A stretch of DNA of 64,000 nucleotides from Stenotrophomonas sp. HITSZ_GD (GCF_029543105.1 NZ_JARQXB010000004.1:1-64000), one strand, 5' to 3'; numbered from the stretch's first letter, positions 19,667 to 34,394 are shown. Translations and numbers: made by a program. Notes: generated by a model not told the origin, from the sequence alone.

Positions 19667-20140
19667 TCAACGACGCGGGTGGCGGCGCACCAGGTCGCGT
19701 GCCAGCACGGCGATCACCAGCAGGTTGACGGCCAGTACGCTCCACGAGGCCCAGCCAGGGTGGCGCACGATGGCGAAGATATCGAAGGGTAGGTACAGCG
19801 CCGCCGACAGGCAGCCCAGCCAGGAGGCCCAGGCACGTGCGCGCCACAGGCCCCAGGCCTCCACCAGGTGGAGCAGGCCATAGGCAAAAATGCCCGCCGC
19901 GGCCATGTGGACCGCGTCGGGGCTGATCATCTTCAGCAGCGAGGGCAGGGCCCCGTGATCCGGGTCCAGGTTGAAACGCCGGATCAGGTGGCTGATGCCG
20001 CCTTGCAGCGGCAGCGGCCCGAGAATTTCCAGGCCCGTGGCCGCCAGGACCGCCAGCAGCCCCTTGCACGCCTCGAACAGCGCGATCAGGTGCAACCCCG
20101 GATGCGCGTGCGGATCCGGGTTGTAGGGCTTGTCGGTCAC
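19667..20140 (-). CDS. DUF2127-type integral membrane protein
   Basis: 157 residues, GTG start at 20140. Four hydrophobic segments: near residues 15-40 (LIALFEACKGLLAVLAATG), 75-95, 105-125 (ASWLGCLSAALYLPFDIFAI) and 130-148. Length and the EACKGLLAV / YLPFDIFAI pattern fit DUF2127, a membrane family of unknown function. It lies between typA and the amidase on the same strand, 19 nt from the typA stop, so it is probably co-transcribed with typA. Confidence 0.75.
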   Translation of the reverse strand: MTDKPYNPDPHAHPGLHLIALFEACKGLLAVLAATGLEILGPLPLQGGISHLIRRFNLDPDHGALPSLLKMISPDAVHMAAAGIFAYGLLHLVEAWGLWRARAWASWLGCLSAALYLPFDIFAIVRHPGWASWSVLAVNLLVIAVLARDLVRRHPRR

Positions 20141-20159
20141 GGGGCCTGAGCGGAAGACC

Positions 20160-21989
<1,830 letters not shown>

Positions 21990-22036
21990 GCGGAAGAGGG
22001 CCCGGGTGGCGCCAAGACGTGGGAGGTAAGCCGACC

Positions 22037-22042
22037 ATTATA
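22037..22042 (-). promoter_or_regulatory. -10 element of typA
   Basis: On the - strand the sequence reads TATAAT (complement at 22037-22042), a perfect -10, 48 nt before the typA start. No good -35 at 16-18 nt, so it may need other features. Confidence 0.5.
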
Positions 22043-22396
22043 CCCGTTGCGCCGCGCCGGGCGATGACAAGCAGGCGCCTGGGCTGTTCAGGTTGGCCGG
22101 TGGCCGGGCTTTAACGATTAAAAGCGCCGCTCAGGGGACTTCCGCGAGGGGTTACGGGGCCGAGGTCCGGCCGGCACATGCCGGGACGCCCCCTGGGGCG
22201 CGACGGCGAACTCCTGGCCGGCAGGGGGCCGATCCCCCGGCCGCCCACGGCACCGATGGACGACGGAAAAAGCGGCCTTTCCCTGGGCTGCCATGCGTAC
22301 TCATCCTTTAGGCGGAAGGGTGGGTGCGGCAGCCGTCAAAACCGGGCGCGGGTGTATCCTATTGAGCTGACGATCGCCCATTACCAAAGGATTTCC
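22043..22396. other. Divergent typA-ppiB intergenic region with G+C stems
   Basis: About 350 nt without a supportable gene. It holds an A+T patch with inverted TTTAA/TTAAA near 22113-22125, then G+C-rich palindromes. The best is 22216-22242, where GGGGG (22224-22228) pairs with CCCCC (22234-22238) inside a GGCC/GGCC outer stem. TATCCT near 22355 may be the ppiB -10. It could be a structured 5' leader of ppiB; nothing matches a riboswitch I know. Confidence 0.35.
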
Positions 22397-22891
22397 ATGT
22401 CCGTCATCGCCACCTTCCAGACCTCCCGCGGCCCGATCAAGATCGAGCTGTATCCCGACAAGGCGCCGCTCACCGTCGCCAACTTCGTCAACCTGGCCAA
22501 GCGCGGGTTCTATGACGGGCTGAACTTCCACCGCGTGATCGCCGATTTCATGATTCAGGGCGGCTGCCCGGAAGGCTCCGGCCGCGGCGGCCCGGGCTAC
22601 CGCTTCGAGGATGAGACCAACAACGGCGTGCGCCACGATCGCGGCGTGCTGTCCATGGCCAATGCCGGCCCGAACACCAACGGCAGCCAGTTCTTCATCA
22701 CCCACGTGGCCACCCCGTGGCTGGACGGCAAGCACACCGTGTTCGGCAAGGTGATCGAAGGCCTGGACGTGGTCGATTCCGTCGCCCAGGGCGATGTGAT
22801 CAACAAGGTCACCCTGGAAGGCGACGTGGATGCCGTGCTGGCCGCCAAGGCCGACCGCGTCGCGGAGTGGAACAAGATCCTCGCCGCCTGA
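22397..22891 (+). CDS. ppiB: Peptidyl-prolyl cis-trans isomerase, cyclophilin type
   Basis: 164 residues without a signal peptide, so cytoplasmic. Cyclophilin core motifs: [43 protein letters not shown]. The catalytic arginine (HRV) and FFIT pocket are intact. Catalyses proline isomerisation during folding. The ATG at 22397 follows AAAGGA. A weak terminator is found 19 nt after the stop. Confidence 0.94.
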   Translation: MSVIATFQTSRGPIKIELYPDKAPLTVANFVNLAKRGFYDGLNFHRVIADFMIQGGCPEGSGRGGPGYRFEDETNNGVRHDRGVLSMANAGPNTNGSQFFITHVATPWLDGKHTVFGKVIEGLDVVDSVAQGDVINKVTLEGDVDAVLAAKADRVAEWNKILAA

Positions 22892-22909
22892 CGTTTGCGC
22901 GTTGCTTCC

Positions 22910-22940
22910 GGCCCGGTCATTCCGGGCCGCTTCGTTTCTT
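22910..22940 (+). terminator. Probable terminator after ppiB
   Basis: A perfect 7-bp stem (22910-22916 with 22922-22928), loop TCATT, then GCTTCGTTTCTT. The T-run is broken, so efficiency is uncertain. Confidence 0.5.
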
Positions 22941-22950
22941 ACCCCACTGA

Positions 22951-23964
<1,014 letters not shown>

Positions 23965-23986
23965 GCAGCGCCCGCGGTGGTATACG

Positions 23987-24017
23987 GAACGCCGGCCTTG
24001 CGCCGGCGTTCTTTTTT
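23987..24017 (+). terminator. Rho-independent terminator of mdh
   Basis: A perfect 10-bp stem (23987-23996 with 24002-24011), loop CTTGC, and six T residues (24012-24017). Confidence 0.93.
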
Positions 24018-24151
24018 GCCTGCGGTTCCCGGCCTTCGCGCCCCCGCCGCGGACATGTTGCGCGAGTCGATCCATGCGACCAAGGTCGGAGGGATCGCAT
24101 CGTTCCCCGGGCCTATGCTGCGGCCAGCAGCCAAGGGTTCTGGGAGGGGCC

Positions 24152-26026
24152 GTGCGCTACGAAGACATCTACCGCCGTTCGATCGAACAGCCCGAGGAAT
24201 TCTGGGCCGAGGCCGCCCAGGCCATCTACTGGCACAAGCCGCCGCAGCAGATCCTGCAGTACGACAACCCGCCGTTCCGGCGCTGGTTCGTAGGCGGCGA
24301 AACCAACCTCTGCTACAACGCGGTCGATCGCCACCTTGCGCAGCGCGCCGACCAACTCGCCCTCGTGGCCGTCTCCACCGAAACCGGCGTGACGCGCGAG
24401 ATCACCTACGCCGAGCTGTATCGGGAGGTGAATGCGTTCGCCGCGGTGCTGAAGGCGCTGGACGTCGGCCGCGGCGACCGCGTGGTGATCTACATGCCCA
24501 ACATGGCCGAGGCGGTCTTCGCCATGCTCGCTTGCGCACGCATCGGCGCGATCCATTCGGTGGTGTTCGGCGGCTTCGCCGCGCACAACCTCGCGCTACG
24601 CATCGACGACGCGCAGCCCAAGCTCCTGATCGCCGCCGACGCGGGCAGCCGCGGCGGCAAGGTCATTCCGTACAAGCCGATGGTGGACGCGGCCTGCGCC
24701 GAAGCCCGGCATGCGCCTCCGAAGGTGCTCATCGTCTCGCGGGGCCTGGATGCCGCGCAGCCGCGCGTGGCGGGGCGCGATGTCGATTACGCAAAGCTGC
24801 GCGCGGCGGTGGGCGAGGCGGAGGTGCCCATCGAGTGGCTCGAATCGAACGAGCCGAGCTATCTGCTCTACACCTCCGGCACCACCGGCAAGCCGAAGGG
24901 CGTGCAGCGCGACGTGGGCGGCTACGCGGTGGCGATGGCGCAGTCCATGCGCACGGTGTTCGACTGCGCGCCGGGGCAGGTGATGTTCTCCACCTCCGAC
25001 GTGGGCTGGGCGGTGGGGCATTCGTACAACGTCTACGGCCCGCTGATCGGCGGCTGCACGTCGCTGCTCTACGAGGGCCTGCCGACGAACCCCGATCCCG
25101 GCATCTGGTGGGCGCTGTGCGAGCAGTACGGCGTGCGCACGATGTTCTCCTCGCCCACGGCGATCCGCGTGCTGAAGAAGCACGACGTGGATTTCATTCG
25201 CCGGCATGATCTGTCGCAGCTCAAGTACCTGTTCCTGGCCGGCGAGCCGCTGGACGAACCCACCGCGACCTGGATCAACGGCGCCCTCGGCAAGCCGGTG
25301 ATCGACAACTACTGGCAGACCGAGACCGGCTGGCCCGCGCTCACGCTGTTGCCCGGCGTGGACATGAAGCCGGTGAAGTTCGGCTCGCCCGGCTTCCCGA
25401 ACCTGGGCTACCGCATGAAGGTCATCGACGAGCAGAGCGGGGCGGAGGTGGCTCCGGGGCAGAAGGGCGTGCTGGTGATCCAGCCGCCGCTGCCGCCGGG
25501 CTGCATGAGCACGGTGTGGAACGACGATGCCCGCTTCCTGCAGAGCTACTTCAGCCATTTCAAGGAGCTGCTGTACAGCTCGCTGGATTGGGCGATCCGC
25601 GACGAGGAAGGCTACACCTTCATCCTCGGCCGCACGGACGACGTGATCAACGTGGCCGGGCACCGGCTGGGGACGCGCGAGATCGAGGAGGTGATCGCCG
25701 GCCACCCGTGCGTGGCGGAGGCGGCGGTGATTGGCATGCACGACGAACTCAAGGGCCAGGTGCCGGTGGTCTTCGCCACGATGAAGGTGGCCCCGCAGGA
25801 TGCCGCCGGCGCGGCGCGCGAACTCCAGCAGTGCGTGGCCGACCAGCTCGGCGCGGTGGCGCGGCCGGCGCATGTCTACATCGTCAACGCCCTGCCCAAG
25901 ACCCGCTCGGGCAAGCTGCTGCGCCGCTCGTTGCAGGCGCTGGCCGAGCAGCGCGACCCGGGCGATCTTTCCACCCTGGACGACCCGGGCGCCCTGGACG
26001 AAATCCGCCGGGTGCTCGGCCGCTAG
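24152..26026 (+). CDS. prpE: Propionyl-CoA synthetase (acyl-CoA synthetase)
   Basis: 624 residues from a GTG at 24152 with GGGAGGGG immediately upstream. Residues upstream of this GTG in the open frame do not resemble the family. An AMP-forming acyl-CoA ligase: P-loop YTSGTTGKPKG, the aspartate hinge region GRTDDVINVAGHRLGTREIEE, and the C-terminal catalytic lysine in RSGKLLRRSL. Whole-length resemblance to PrpE (propionate to propionyl-CoA) is better than to Acs, since the protein is about 625 rather than 650 residues. No other prp genes are nearby. Acetate or other short acids may also be used. Confidence 0.88.
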   Translation: MRYEDIYRRSIEQPEEFWAEAAQAIYWHKPPQQILQYDNPPFRRWFVGGETNLCYNAVDRHLAQRADQLALVAVSTETGVTREITYAELYREVNAFAAVLKALDVGRGDRVVIYMPNMAEAVFAMLACARIGAIHSVVFGGFAAHNLALRIDDAQPKLLIAADAGSRGGKVIPYKPMVDAACAEARHAPPKVLIVSRGLDAAQPRVAGRDVDYAKLRAAVGEAEVPIEWLESNEPSYLLYTSGTTGKPKGVQRDVGGYAVAMAQSMRTVFDCAPGQVMFSTSDVGWAVGHSYNVYGPLIGGCTSLLYEGLPTNPDPGIWWALCEQYGVRTMFSSPTAIRVLKKHDVDFIRRHDLSQLKYLFLAGEPLDEPTATWINGALGKPVIDNYWQTETGWPALTLLPGVDMKPVKFGSPGFPNLGYRMKVIDEQSGAEVAPGQKGVLVIQPPLPPGCMSTVWNDDARFLQSYFSHFKELLYSSLDWAIRDEEGYTFILGRTDDVINVAGHRLGTREIEEVIAGHPCVAEAAVIGMHDELKGQVPVVFATMKVAPQDAAGAARELQQCVADQLGAVARPAHVYIVNALPKTRSGKLLRRSLQALAEQRDPGDLSTLDDPGALDEIRRVLGR

Positions 26027-26124
26027 CGGCCCCGGCCGCGCCTGGGGCGGGGGCCACGCCACCGCCCCGGATGCTGCTACGCTTGGCCCCGGCGCGTGGG
26101 AAGGCGCGTCCACAGGGGGACAAC

Positions 26125-26682
26125 ATGGGTTTTGCAAAGACCGAGGCCGGCCGCCAGGAGATCGAGGCGCGCACCCGTCGTTTACCGACCGCGCTGCGTT
26201 CGATCCTGCTGATGGTCGATGGGCAGCGCAGCGACACCGAACTGCGTTCACTGATCGACGGACTGAAGGCACCACCGGATGCGCTCGAGCAGCTGCTCGA
26301 CCTGGGCCTGATCGCCGATACCTGGAACCTGGCGACCGGCAAGCCGGTGGCCCGCAGCGCGGCGCCCGCGCCTGCGGCGGCATCGGTGGCCGCCGCCATG
26401 CCGCCGGCGACCGGGCCGGCCGATACAGCGCCGCCTGCCGCCGCACCGCCGCCACGCGACGCCGCCGGGGAATACCGCTGGCTCTACGACCGGATGAGCG
26501 GCGCCGTGGGGCGCTACCTGGGTCTGAAGGGCTACTTCCTGCAGCTCAAGGTCGAGCGCTGTACGGACGTGGCTTCGTTGCAGGCGGTGCTGCCGGACCT
26601 GGTGGCCGCCCTGCGCAAGGCCCGGGGCGACGCATTTACCGAACAATGGCTGGAGGAAACCCGTCAGCCCGTGTCGTCCTGA
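26125..26682 (+). CDS. Conserved two-domain protein of unknown function
   Basis: 185 residues. Not recognised as a named family. Residues 1-80 are predicted helical and look like a winged-helix module (GRQEIEARTRRLPTALRSIL, then LMVDGQRSDTELRSLIDGL). Residues about 85-115 are an Ala/Pro linker. Residues 115-185 form a second helical domain (YRWLYDRMSGAVGRYLG). No signal peptide. An extended -10 (TG-C-TACGCT, 26075-26083) lies 42 nt upstream. Resembles small proteins in Xanthomonadaceae and betaproteobacteria with an N-terminal regulatory-like domain. Function unknown. Confidence 0.8.
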   Translation: MGFAKTEAGRQEIEARTRRLPTALRSILLMVDGQRSDTELRSLIDGLKAPPDALEQLLDLGLIADTWNLATGKPVARSAAPAPAAASVAAAMPPATGPADTAPPAAAPPPRDAAGEYRWLYDRMSGAVGRYLGLKGYFLQLKVERCTDVASLQAVLPDLVAALRKARGDAFTEQWLEETRQPVSS

Positions 26683-26695
26683 GCGCGACACGGGC
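26667..26695. terminator. Hairpin between convergent genes (stop-codon overlapping)
   Basis: A perfect 10-bp stem (26667-26676 with 26686-26695) whose loop carries the TGA stop at 26680-26682. It lies between convergent genes. No T-run on either side, so it may protect 3' ends rather than terminate. Confidence 0.4.
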
Positions 26696-26706
26696 CGGTT
26701 CGCGGA

Positions 26707-27318
26707 TCAGGCCAGGCCTTCGGCCTTGAGCGCGGCCTGCACGTCCGCGTCCTGGCTCATGCGCGCGAAGAACGCGTCCAGTGCGTCCAGGCCGGACAGG
26801 TCCACCCCCACCTTGCGCGCCCAGCGCAGGGTGACGAACAGGTAGGCGTCCGCGCCGGAGCGCTCGCCGGCCAGCCAGGCGTGCTCGCGCAGGCGCGCGT
26901 CCACGCGCTCGAACAGGCCGCGCAGCTTCTTCAGCGCGTCCTGCTTGCTGAGGTCGATGTACTTCTCCTCGCCCAGGTAGGCGGTGGCCCCGAAGATCGG
27001 CTTGAACGCCGGGTGCAGGTCGGCATTGATGAAGGCGATCCAGCGGGCGATCTCCGCGCGGCCGCGGGCGGTGCCGTCGCCGCCCAGGCCCGAGAGCGGC
27101 GCGGTATCGGCGATGTAGCCCAGGATGGCGGCGTTCTGGGTGAGCACCCAGTCATCCACGGTCAGCACCGGCACGGCGCCGGCGGGGTTGAGCTTGAGGT
27201 AGGCCGGCGACTTCATGCGCTCGGCGTCCATCACTTCCAGCTCGAACGGCAGGCCCGACCAGCGCAGCACGATGTGGTCGGCCAGCGAGCAGGCGCCGGG
27301 CTTGGTGTAAAGCTTCAT
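26707..27318 (-). CDS. gstA: Glutathione S-transferase (beta-class-like)
   Basis: 203 residues. Thioredoxin-fold N-domain with Cys10 in PGACSLADH (the beta-class catalytic cysteine position), cis-proline in NPAGAVPVL and TQNAAILGYI. An all-helical C-domain follows from about residue 88. Conjugates or reduces electrophiles with glutathione; the natural substrate is unknown. The start is the ATG complemented at 27316-27318; longer upstream frames lack homology. Confidence 0.9.
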   Translation of the reverse strand: MKLYTKPGACSLADHIVLRWSGLPFELEVMDAERMKSPAYLKLNPAGAVPVLTVDDWVLTQNAAILGYIADTAPLSGLGGDGTARGRAEIARWIAFINADLHPAFKPIFGATAYLGEEKYIDLSKQDALKKLRGLFERVDARLREHAWLAGERSGADAYLFVTLRWARKVGVDLSGLDALDAFFARMSQDADVQAALKAEGLA

Positions 27319-27425
27319 GGGAACTCCGCGGTGGATGGACCGCGCATTATCCGCATGGCGCCGCGTGATGGCAGCGCCGGGCCGGCACACGTTGCGTGGC
27401 GACCGGCCGGTGGGCTGGCCGCGCG

Positions 27426-27884
27426 TCAGGACGCGCGCGGGCGCAGCTTCTGCACTCTATAGAAGGTGTGGTCGCCGATCGTCGCCACCTGGTAGGCGTT
27501 GCGCCAGCTCGGGCTGGCGATCGCGCTGGCGGCGAAATGGCTGGCGCCCGGCACGATTTCCTTGCGCTGGCCGATCGGCAGCGCCCAGTTCTGCTCGGCG
27601 GCGAAGGCCACATCGACGGCCTTGTTCCAGGCCTCGTTGTTCTTCAGCTCGGTACCGGGGGCGACCAGCGTCGGGGCGAACTGCTTGCGCGCGGTGACCA
27701 CCTCGCACATCGAATCGCCCCACAGGCCGCTGTCGAGACGGCGCAGGGCGACCTCGGCGACGGCCTGCTGGCCGCGAAGGGTCTGGTCGCGGGCTTCCAG
27801 GTACACGGTGGTGCTCAGGCACAGCGAATCGGCGGCCGGCTGCGGCAGTAGCTGCGACAGCCAGAGAATCCAGGCCAGTTTCAT
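27426..27884 (-). CDS. Exported cell-wall hydrolase, SleB family
   Basis: 152 residues with an N-terminal hydrophobic signal (MKLAWILWLSQLLPQPAA). The catalytic-domain pattern of the SleB/CwlJ family is seen: STTVYLEARDQTLRGQQAVAEVALRR, with the glutamate in YLEAR as likely catalytic residue, and SHFAAS plus a C-terminal FYRVQKL. Such proteins cleave peptidoglycan. In a non-sporulating Gram-negative the role is probably wall remodelling. Upstream is a 321-nt gap, downstream the GST on the same strand. Confidence 0.82.
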   Translation of the reverse strand: MKLAWILWLSQLLPQPAADSLCLSTTVYLEARDQTLRGQQAVAEVALRRLDSGLWGDSMCEVVTARKQFAPTLVAPGTELKNNEAWNKAVDVAFAAEQNWALPIGQRKEIVPGASHFAASAIASPSWRNAYQVATIGDHTFYRVQKLRPRAS

Positions 27885-28205
27885 GAGACTCCTTGCTCCG
27901 TATGGGTCGGCACCGGCTTCTCCTCCAACGCAGAGGCGGAGGCAGGCGGGTCACGACTTGGCGTCATGGGGAGGCGGCCAGACGGGCCGCCCGAGTTCCG
28001 GCCGGAATGTGAGGAGGCCGGGGGGGCCGCCGAACTGGGGGCGGCCCGAAAGTGCGCGCAAGGTAGACGGCCATCACGCAACGCCGCGTGAATGCGTCAG
28101 CTTGACATCCGGGGTCCGGGCGGGGCCCGTGGACTGCCCGAAACGGGCACCGCGGCGCCCGTTCGCAAGGCGCGGCAGCCCTCGCGGCCGCCGCGCGTGG
28201 GGCGA
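27885..28205. other. G+C-rich intergenic region between sleB-like gene and fadH
   Basis: No gene supported on either strand. It holds two compact hairpins: 27973-27991 (7 bp) and 28024-28047 (8 bp, beginning in a run of seven G). The region must contain the - strand promoter of the hydrolase gene and the end of the fadH transcript, but I see no clear terminator or promoter hexamers. Confidence 0.4.
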
Positions 28206-31356
<3,151 letters not shown>

Positions 31357-31716
31357 GGCACCTCCAGGGCCTGGACGAAGCGGGCGCACGCGCCCGCCGG
31401 AACCCCAAACCTAACCGCTCGGCGGTGCTGCGGTCACGCCGGCCCGGCAGGTGGAAAAATCGTCGAGATGATTTTTCACACTGCCCGCGCGGATAATCTG
31501 GCGCAGCCTTTCATGAAGCTGTATACGTAGGATCCAGTGGGTTTTCCGCCCTTCGGGGAAGGCCCACTTGTTATATGACCGTTAACGCGGTCTTCACTTA
31601 AGCGAGCTTAATCTGCGCCGCGATGGCGTGCGGAACGGCCGTCTGGATGTGACGAGACATCTGAACTGAACCATGCCTCTATCGGTTTTATACCCCCGAA
31701 ACAAGGAGCTGTATTC
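31357..31716. other. ompA upstream region and leader
   Basis: 360 nt between the divergent dehydrogenase and ompA. On the + strand, TATACG (31522-31527) and TAATCT (near 31494) are possible -10 elements. Downstream is a long hairpin with arms at 31536-31541 and 31563-31568 extending inwards by G-T and Watson-Crick pairs, and then a 5-bp hairpin 31577-31592. Such a long structured leader (about 180 nt) is typical of stable ompA mRNAs. RBS AAGGAG near 31702. Confidence 0.45.
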
Positions 31717-32799
31717 ATGAACAAGAAAATCCTCACTGCCGCGTTGCTGGGCGGTCTGGCCGTTGCCCAGGCTGCCTCCGCGCAGGAGTTTGATGATCGC
31801 TGGTACCTGACAGGTTCGGCAGGCTTCAACTTCCAGGACAGCGACCGCACCACCAATGATGCTCCGTTCGTCACTCTGGGCCTGGGCAAGTTCGTCAGCC
31901 CGAACTGGTCGATCGACGGTGAACTGAACTATCAGAACCCGAACTTCGACGCCAACCAGGATCTGAACTGGAGCCAGTACGGCATCTCGTTCGACCTGCG
32001 CCGCCACTTCATCCAGGAAGGCCGTGGCTGGAACCCGTACCTGCTGTTCGGCGTGGGCTACCAGAAGACCGAGGAAGAGTACGACGCGTTCCCGAACCCG
32101 AACTCCCCCGGCCAGCGCAAGGACGGCGAGTTCGCCGCCAAGGTCGGCGTCGGCCTGCAGACCACCTTCGACAAGCGCGTCGCCGTGCGTGCCGAAGTGG
32201 CCTACCGTGGCGACTTCGACGACCAGTCGATCGCCGCTCCGGACGAGAGCTGGTTCGGTGACGTGCTGGCTTCGGTCGGCGTCGTGATCCCGCTGGGCCC
32301 GCCGCCGGCCGCTGCCGTGCCGCCGGCCCCGGTCGCGCCGAGCTGCGCCGACCTGGACGACGACGGCGACGGCGTCAACAACTGTGACGACAAGTGCCCG
32401 AACTCGCAGCCCGGCCAGACCATCGGTCCGGATGGTTGCCCGGTTCCGGTCTCCATCGACCTGAAGGGCGTGAACTTCGACTTCGACAAGTCGAACCTGC
32501 GTCCGGACGCCGTGGCGATCCTGAGCGAGGCTACCGAGATTCTGAAGCGTTACCCGGATCTGCGCGTGGAAGTGGCCGGCCACACCGACCTGTGCGGCAA
32601 GCCGGACTACAACCAGAAGCTGTCGGAGCGTCGTGCGACCGCGGTGTACAACTATCTGACCCAGAACGGCGTTGACGCCGGTCGCCTGCAGGGTCCGATC
32701 GGTTACGGCGAGAGCCGTCCGCTGGAGTCGACCCCGGATACCTTCCCGGCCTGTAAGAGCGAGAAGAACCGTCGTACCGAGCTGAACGTCCAGAACTAA
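31717..32799 (+). CDS. ompA: OmpA-family outer membrane protein
   Basis: 360 residues. Signal peptide (1-21, cut after ASA), N-terminal eight-strand beta-barrel (about 22-195), a Pro/Ala hinge, a short thrombospondin-type-3 calcium-binding-like segment (DLDDDGDGVNNCDDKCP), and a C-terminal OmpA domain that binds peptidoglycan (VNFDFDKSNLRPDA, EVAGHTD). Four cysteines in the C-terminal half may form disulfides through DsbA/DsbB. Codon use is strongly biased to the preferred set, as for highly expressed genes. Ends in a strong terminator. Confidence 0.95.
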   Translation: MNKKILTAALLGGLAVAQAASAQEFDDRWYLTGSAGFNFQDSDRTTNDAPFVTLGLGKFVSPNWSIDGELNYQNPNFDANQDLNWSQYGISFDLRRHFIQEGRGWNPYLLFGVGYQKTEEEYDAFPNPNSPGQRKDGEFAAKVGVGLQTTFDKRVAVRAEVAYRGDFDDQSIAAPDESWFGDVLASVGVVIPLGPPPAAAVPPAPVAPSCADLDDDGDGVNNCDDKCPNSQPGQTIGPDGCPVPVSIDLKGVNFDFDKSNLRPDAVAILSEATEILKRYPDLRVEVAGHTDLCGKPDYNQKLSERRATAVYNYLTQNGVDAGRLQGPIGYGESRPLESTPDTFPACKSEKNRRTELNVQN

Positions 32800-32821
32800 T
32801 CCGGACGCTTCACGTCTCACG

Positions 32822-32852
32822 CAAAGCCCGGCGAAAGCCGGGCTTTGTTTTT
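32822..32852 (+). terminator. Rho-independent terminator of ompA
   Basis: A perfect 11-bp stem (32822-32832 with 32837-32847), GAAA tetraloop, followed by five T residues. Confidence 0.95.
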
Positions 32853-32932
32853 GCGCCGATGCCCGCGGCGGCGTCGCGAAAAAAATTTGCCGCGTGAATG
32901 GCGAATCGCGCACCCGCGCACGCTCGCAGCGG

Positions 32933-32961
32933 TTGAAAGCCCCGTCCGCGCTGCCTACACT
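32933..32961 (+). promoter_or_regulatory. Putative promoter of the small exported protein gene
   Basis: TTGAAA (32933-32938), 17-nt spacer, TACACT (32956-32961). The start codon is 30 nt downstream. A good sigma-70 match. TACACT is also found ahead of the genes at 34427 and 44371. Confidence 0.65.
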
Positions 32962-32990
32962 CGCCGCGTCACCCACCCCACGGAATTCCG

Positions 32991-33491
32991 ATGCTGCGTA
33001 TCGCTGCCTTGGCCGGACTGATCGGTCTCGCCCTCGTTCCCGCCGCCCATGCCGCGACCAACTGCGGGCCCTCGCCGGCCGCCGCACCGCTGCCGCTGCC
33101 GGCCACGGTGATAGCGCCGGCCGCCTCGGAACTGTTTACTCGCAATGGCCAGCTCGGCATGCCGTCCGGCGTGCTCGCGCAGCCCTTCAGCGCCGACCAG
33201 TCGGTGGACCGCGTGCTGCTGCGCCTGCGCGTGGAAGGCTGCCAGGACATCAGCAAGGCCCTGCCGGCCGGCAGCCCCGCCAATCCGAACGACCCGGCCG
33301 CCTACAAGCCGCAGACCGCGTTCGACAACACCCCGTGGCGCTTCAACATGAGCCAGGACGGCAAGCGCATGACCGCCGAGGAATTCGACGCCTGGATGAA
33401 GGCGCGCGGCGTGCGCGTGGTCAAGGCGCGCCCGGCTGCCCCCGCCGCCGCCGCACCGGCCGCGGACACCAAGCCGGCCGAGTCGAAGTAA
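32991..33491 (+). CDS. Small exported protein with C-terminal RFNM/EFDAWM module
   Basis: 166 residues, function unknown. Signal peptide 1-21 (ends AHA), a Pro/Ala stretch, a central segment with two cysteines in the mature protein (Cys25 and one in VEGCQD) that could pair, and at residues 117-145 the pattern RFNMSQDGKRMTAEEFDAW followed by MKARG. Tail of Pro/Ala/Lys. The same module occurs in the lipoprotein at 34427-34921. Neighbours are ompA upstream and a pseudouridine synthase 13 nt downstream. Confidence 0.8.
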   Translation: MLRIAALAGLIGLALVPAAHAATNCGPSPAAAPLPLPATVIAPAASELFTRNGQLGMPSGVLAQPFSADQSVDRVLLRLRVEGCQDISKALPAGSPANPNDPAAYKPQTAFDNTPWRFNMSQDGKRMTAEEFDAWMKARGVRVVKARPAAPAAAAPAADTKPAESK

Positions 33492-33504
33492 GGCCGCTCA
33501 CCGC

Positions 33505-34293
33505 ATGGCCGCGAACCGGCGCCCGCCGCCGGCTTCCCGGCCTCGCCCTCCCGGCCGCGGCGACGTCGCGGCCCCGCGCCACGGCCTGGCGCGCACGTTG
33601 TCCAAGCTGGGCGTGTGCTCGCGCAGCGAAGCGGCGCGCTGGATCGCCGAGGGCCGCGTGCGGGTCGATGGCCGCATCGTCCGCGACCCCGAGTTTCCGC
33701 TGCCGCAATCGCCTGACCTGGCCGCGCGCCTCCACGTCGATGGCCAACCCCTGCAGGGCCCCGCGCGGCACTACCTGATGCTCAACAAGCCGCGCGGGCT
33801 GGTGACCACCGCGCGCGACGAGCAAGGGCGCGACACCGTCTACCGCTGCTTCGATGGCGCCGGCCTGCCCTGGCTGGCGCCGGTCGGGCGGCTGGACAAG
33901 GCCAGCGAAGGCCTGCTGCTTTTCAGCAACGATCCGCAATGGGCGGCGGCGATCACCGACCCCGCGCGCGGCCCGGACAAGACCTACCACGTGCAGGTCG
34001 ACCAACTCCCCACGCCCGCGCAACTGCAGGCCATGCGCGACGGAGTGGAGGAGGGCGGCGAGGTGCTGCGCGCCCGCCGCATCGAGGTGCTGCGCCAGGG
34101 CGAACGCAACGCCTGGCTGGAAGTGGTGCTCGACGAAGGCCGCAACCGGCAGATCCGCCGCCTGCTCGCCGCCCAGGACATCGGCGTGCTGCGGCTGGTG
34201 CGCGTAGGCATCGGCACGCTGGCCCTGGGCGACCTCGCCAAGGGCGCCTGGCGCGCGCTGAGCGAGCCGGAGTGGCGCGCGCTGGTCGAGTGA
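33505..34293 (+). CDS. rRNA pseudouridine synthase, RsuA/RluBEF family
   Basis: 262 residues. An Arg/Pro-rich N-terminal leader (1-27) precedes an S4 RNA-binding domain (about 28-78; LARTLSKLGVCSRSEAARWI). The catalytic domain has the aspartate Asp131 in PVGRLDKASEGLLLFSND. Converts a uridine in 16S or 23S rRNA to pseudouridine; the exact target (RsuA, RluB, RluE or RluF type) cannot be told from here. Likely in one transcript with the upstream small protein. Start ATG at 33505 with weak RBS; the leader makes the exact start uncertain. Confidence 0.88.
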   Translation: MAANRRPPPASRPRPPGRGDVAAPRHGLARTLSKLGVCSRSEAARWIAEGRVRVDGRIVRDPEFPLPQSPDLAARLHVDGQPLQGPARHYLMLNKPRGLVTTARDEQGRDTVYRCFDGAGLPWLAPVGRLDKASEGLLLFSNDPQWAAAITDPARGPDKTYHVQVDQLPTPAQLQAMRDGVEEGGEVLRARRIEVLRQGERNAWLEVVLDEGRNRQIRRLLAAQDIGVLRLVRVGIGTLALGDLAKGAWRALSEPEWRALVE

Positions 34294-34394
34294 GTGGCGT
34301 GCAACCCGGCGCGACCTGCGCGCGCCGTCACGCTTGCCGCGTGCGCCATCCGGGCAGATCGGCATCGTGGCCGCCGCGGCGGCCGGGGCCGGCC

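Noticed and set aside
19608-20069. N-terminal extension of the amidase to give 694 residues
   Set aside because: It overlaps the DUF2127 gene and would bury a clear lipoprotein signal peptide inside the protein.
22300-22396. Riboswitch (cobalamin or glycine type) upstream of ppiB
   Set aside because: None of the conserved boxes of known riboswitches could be found; only general G+C stems.
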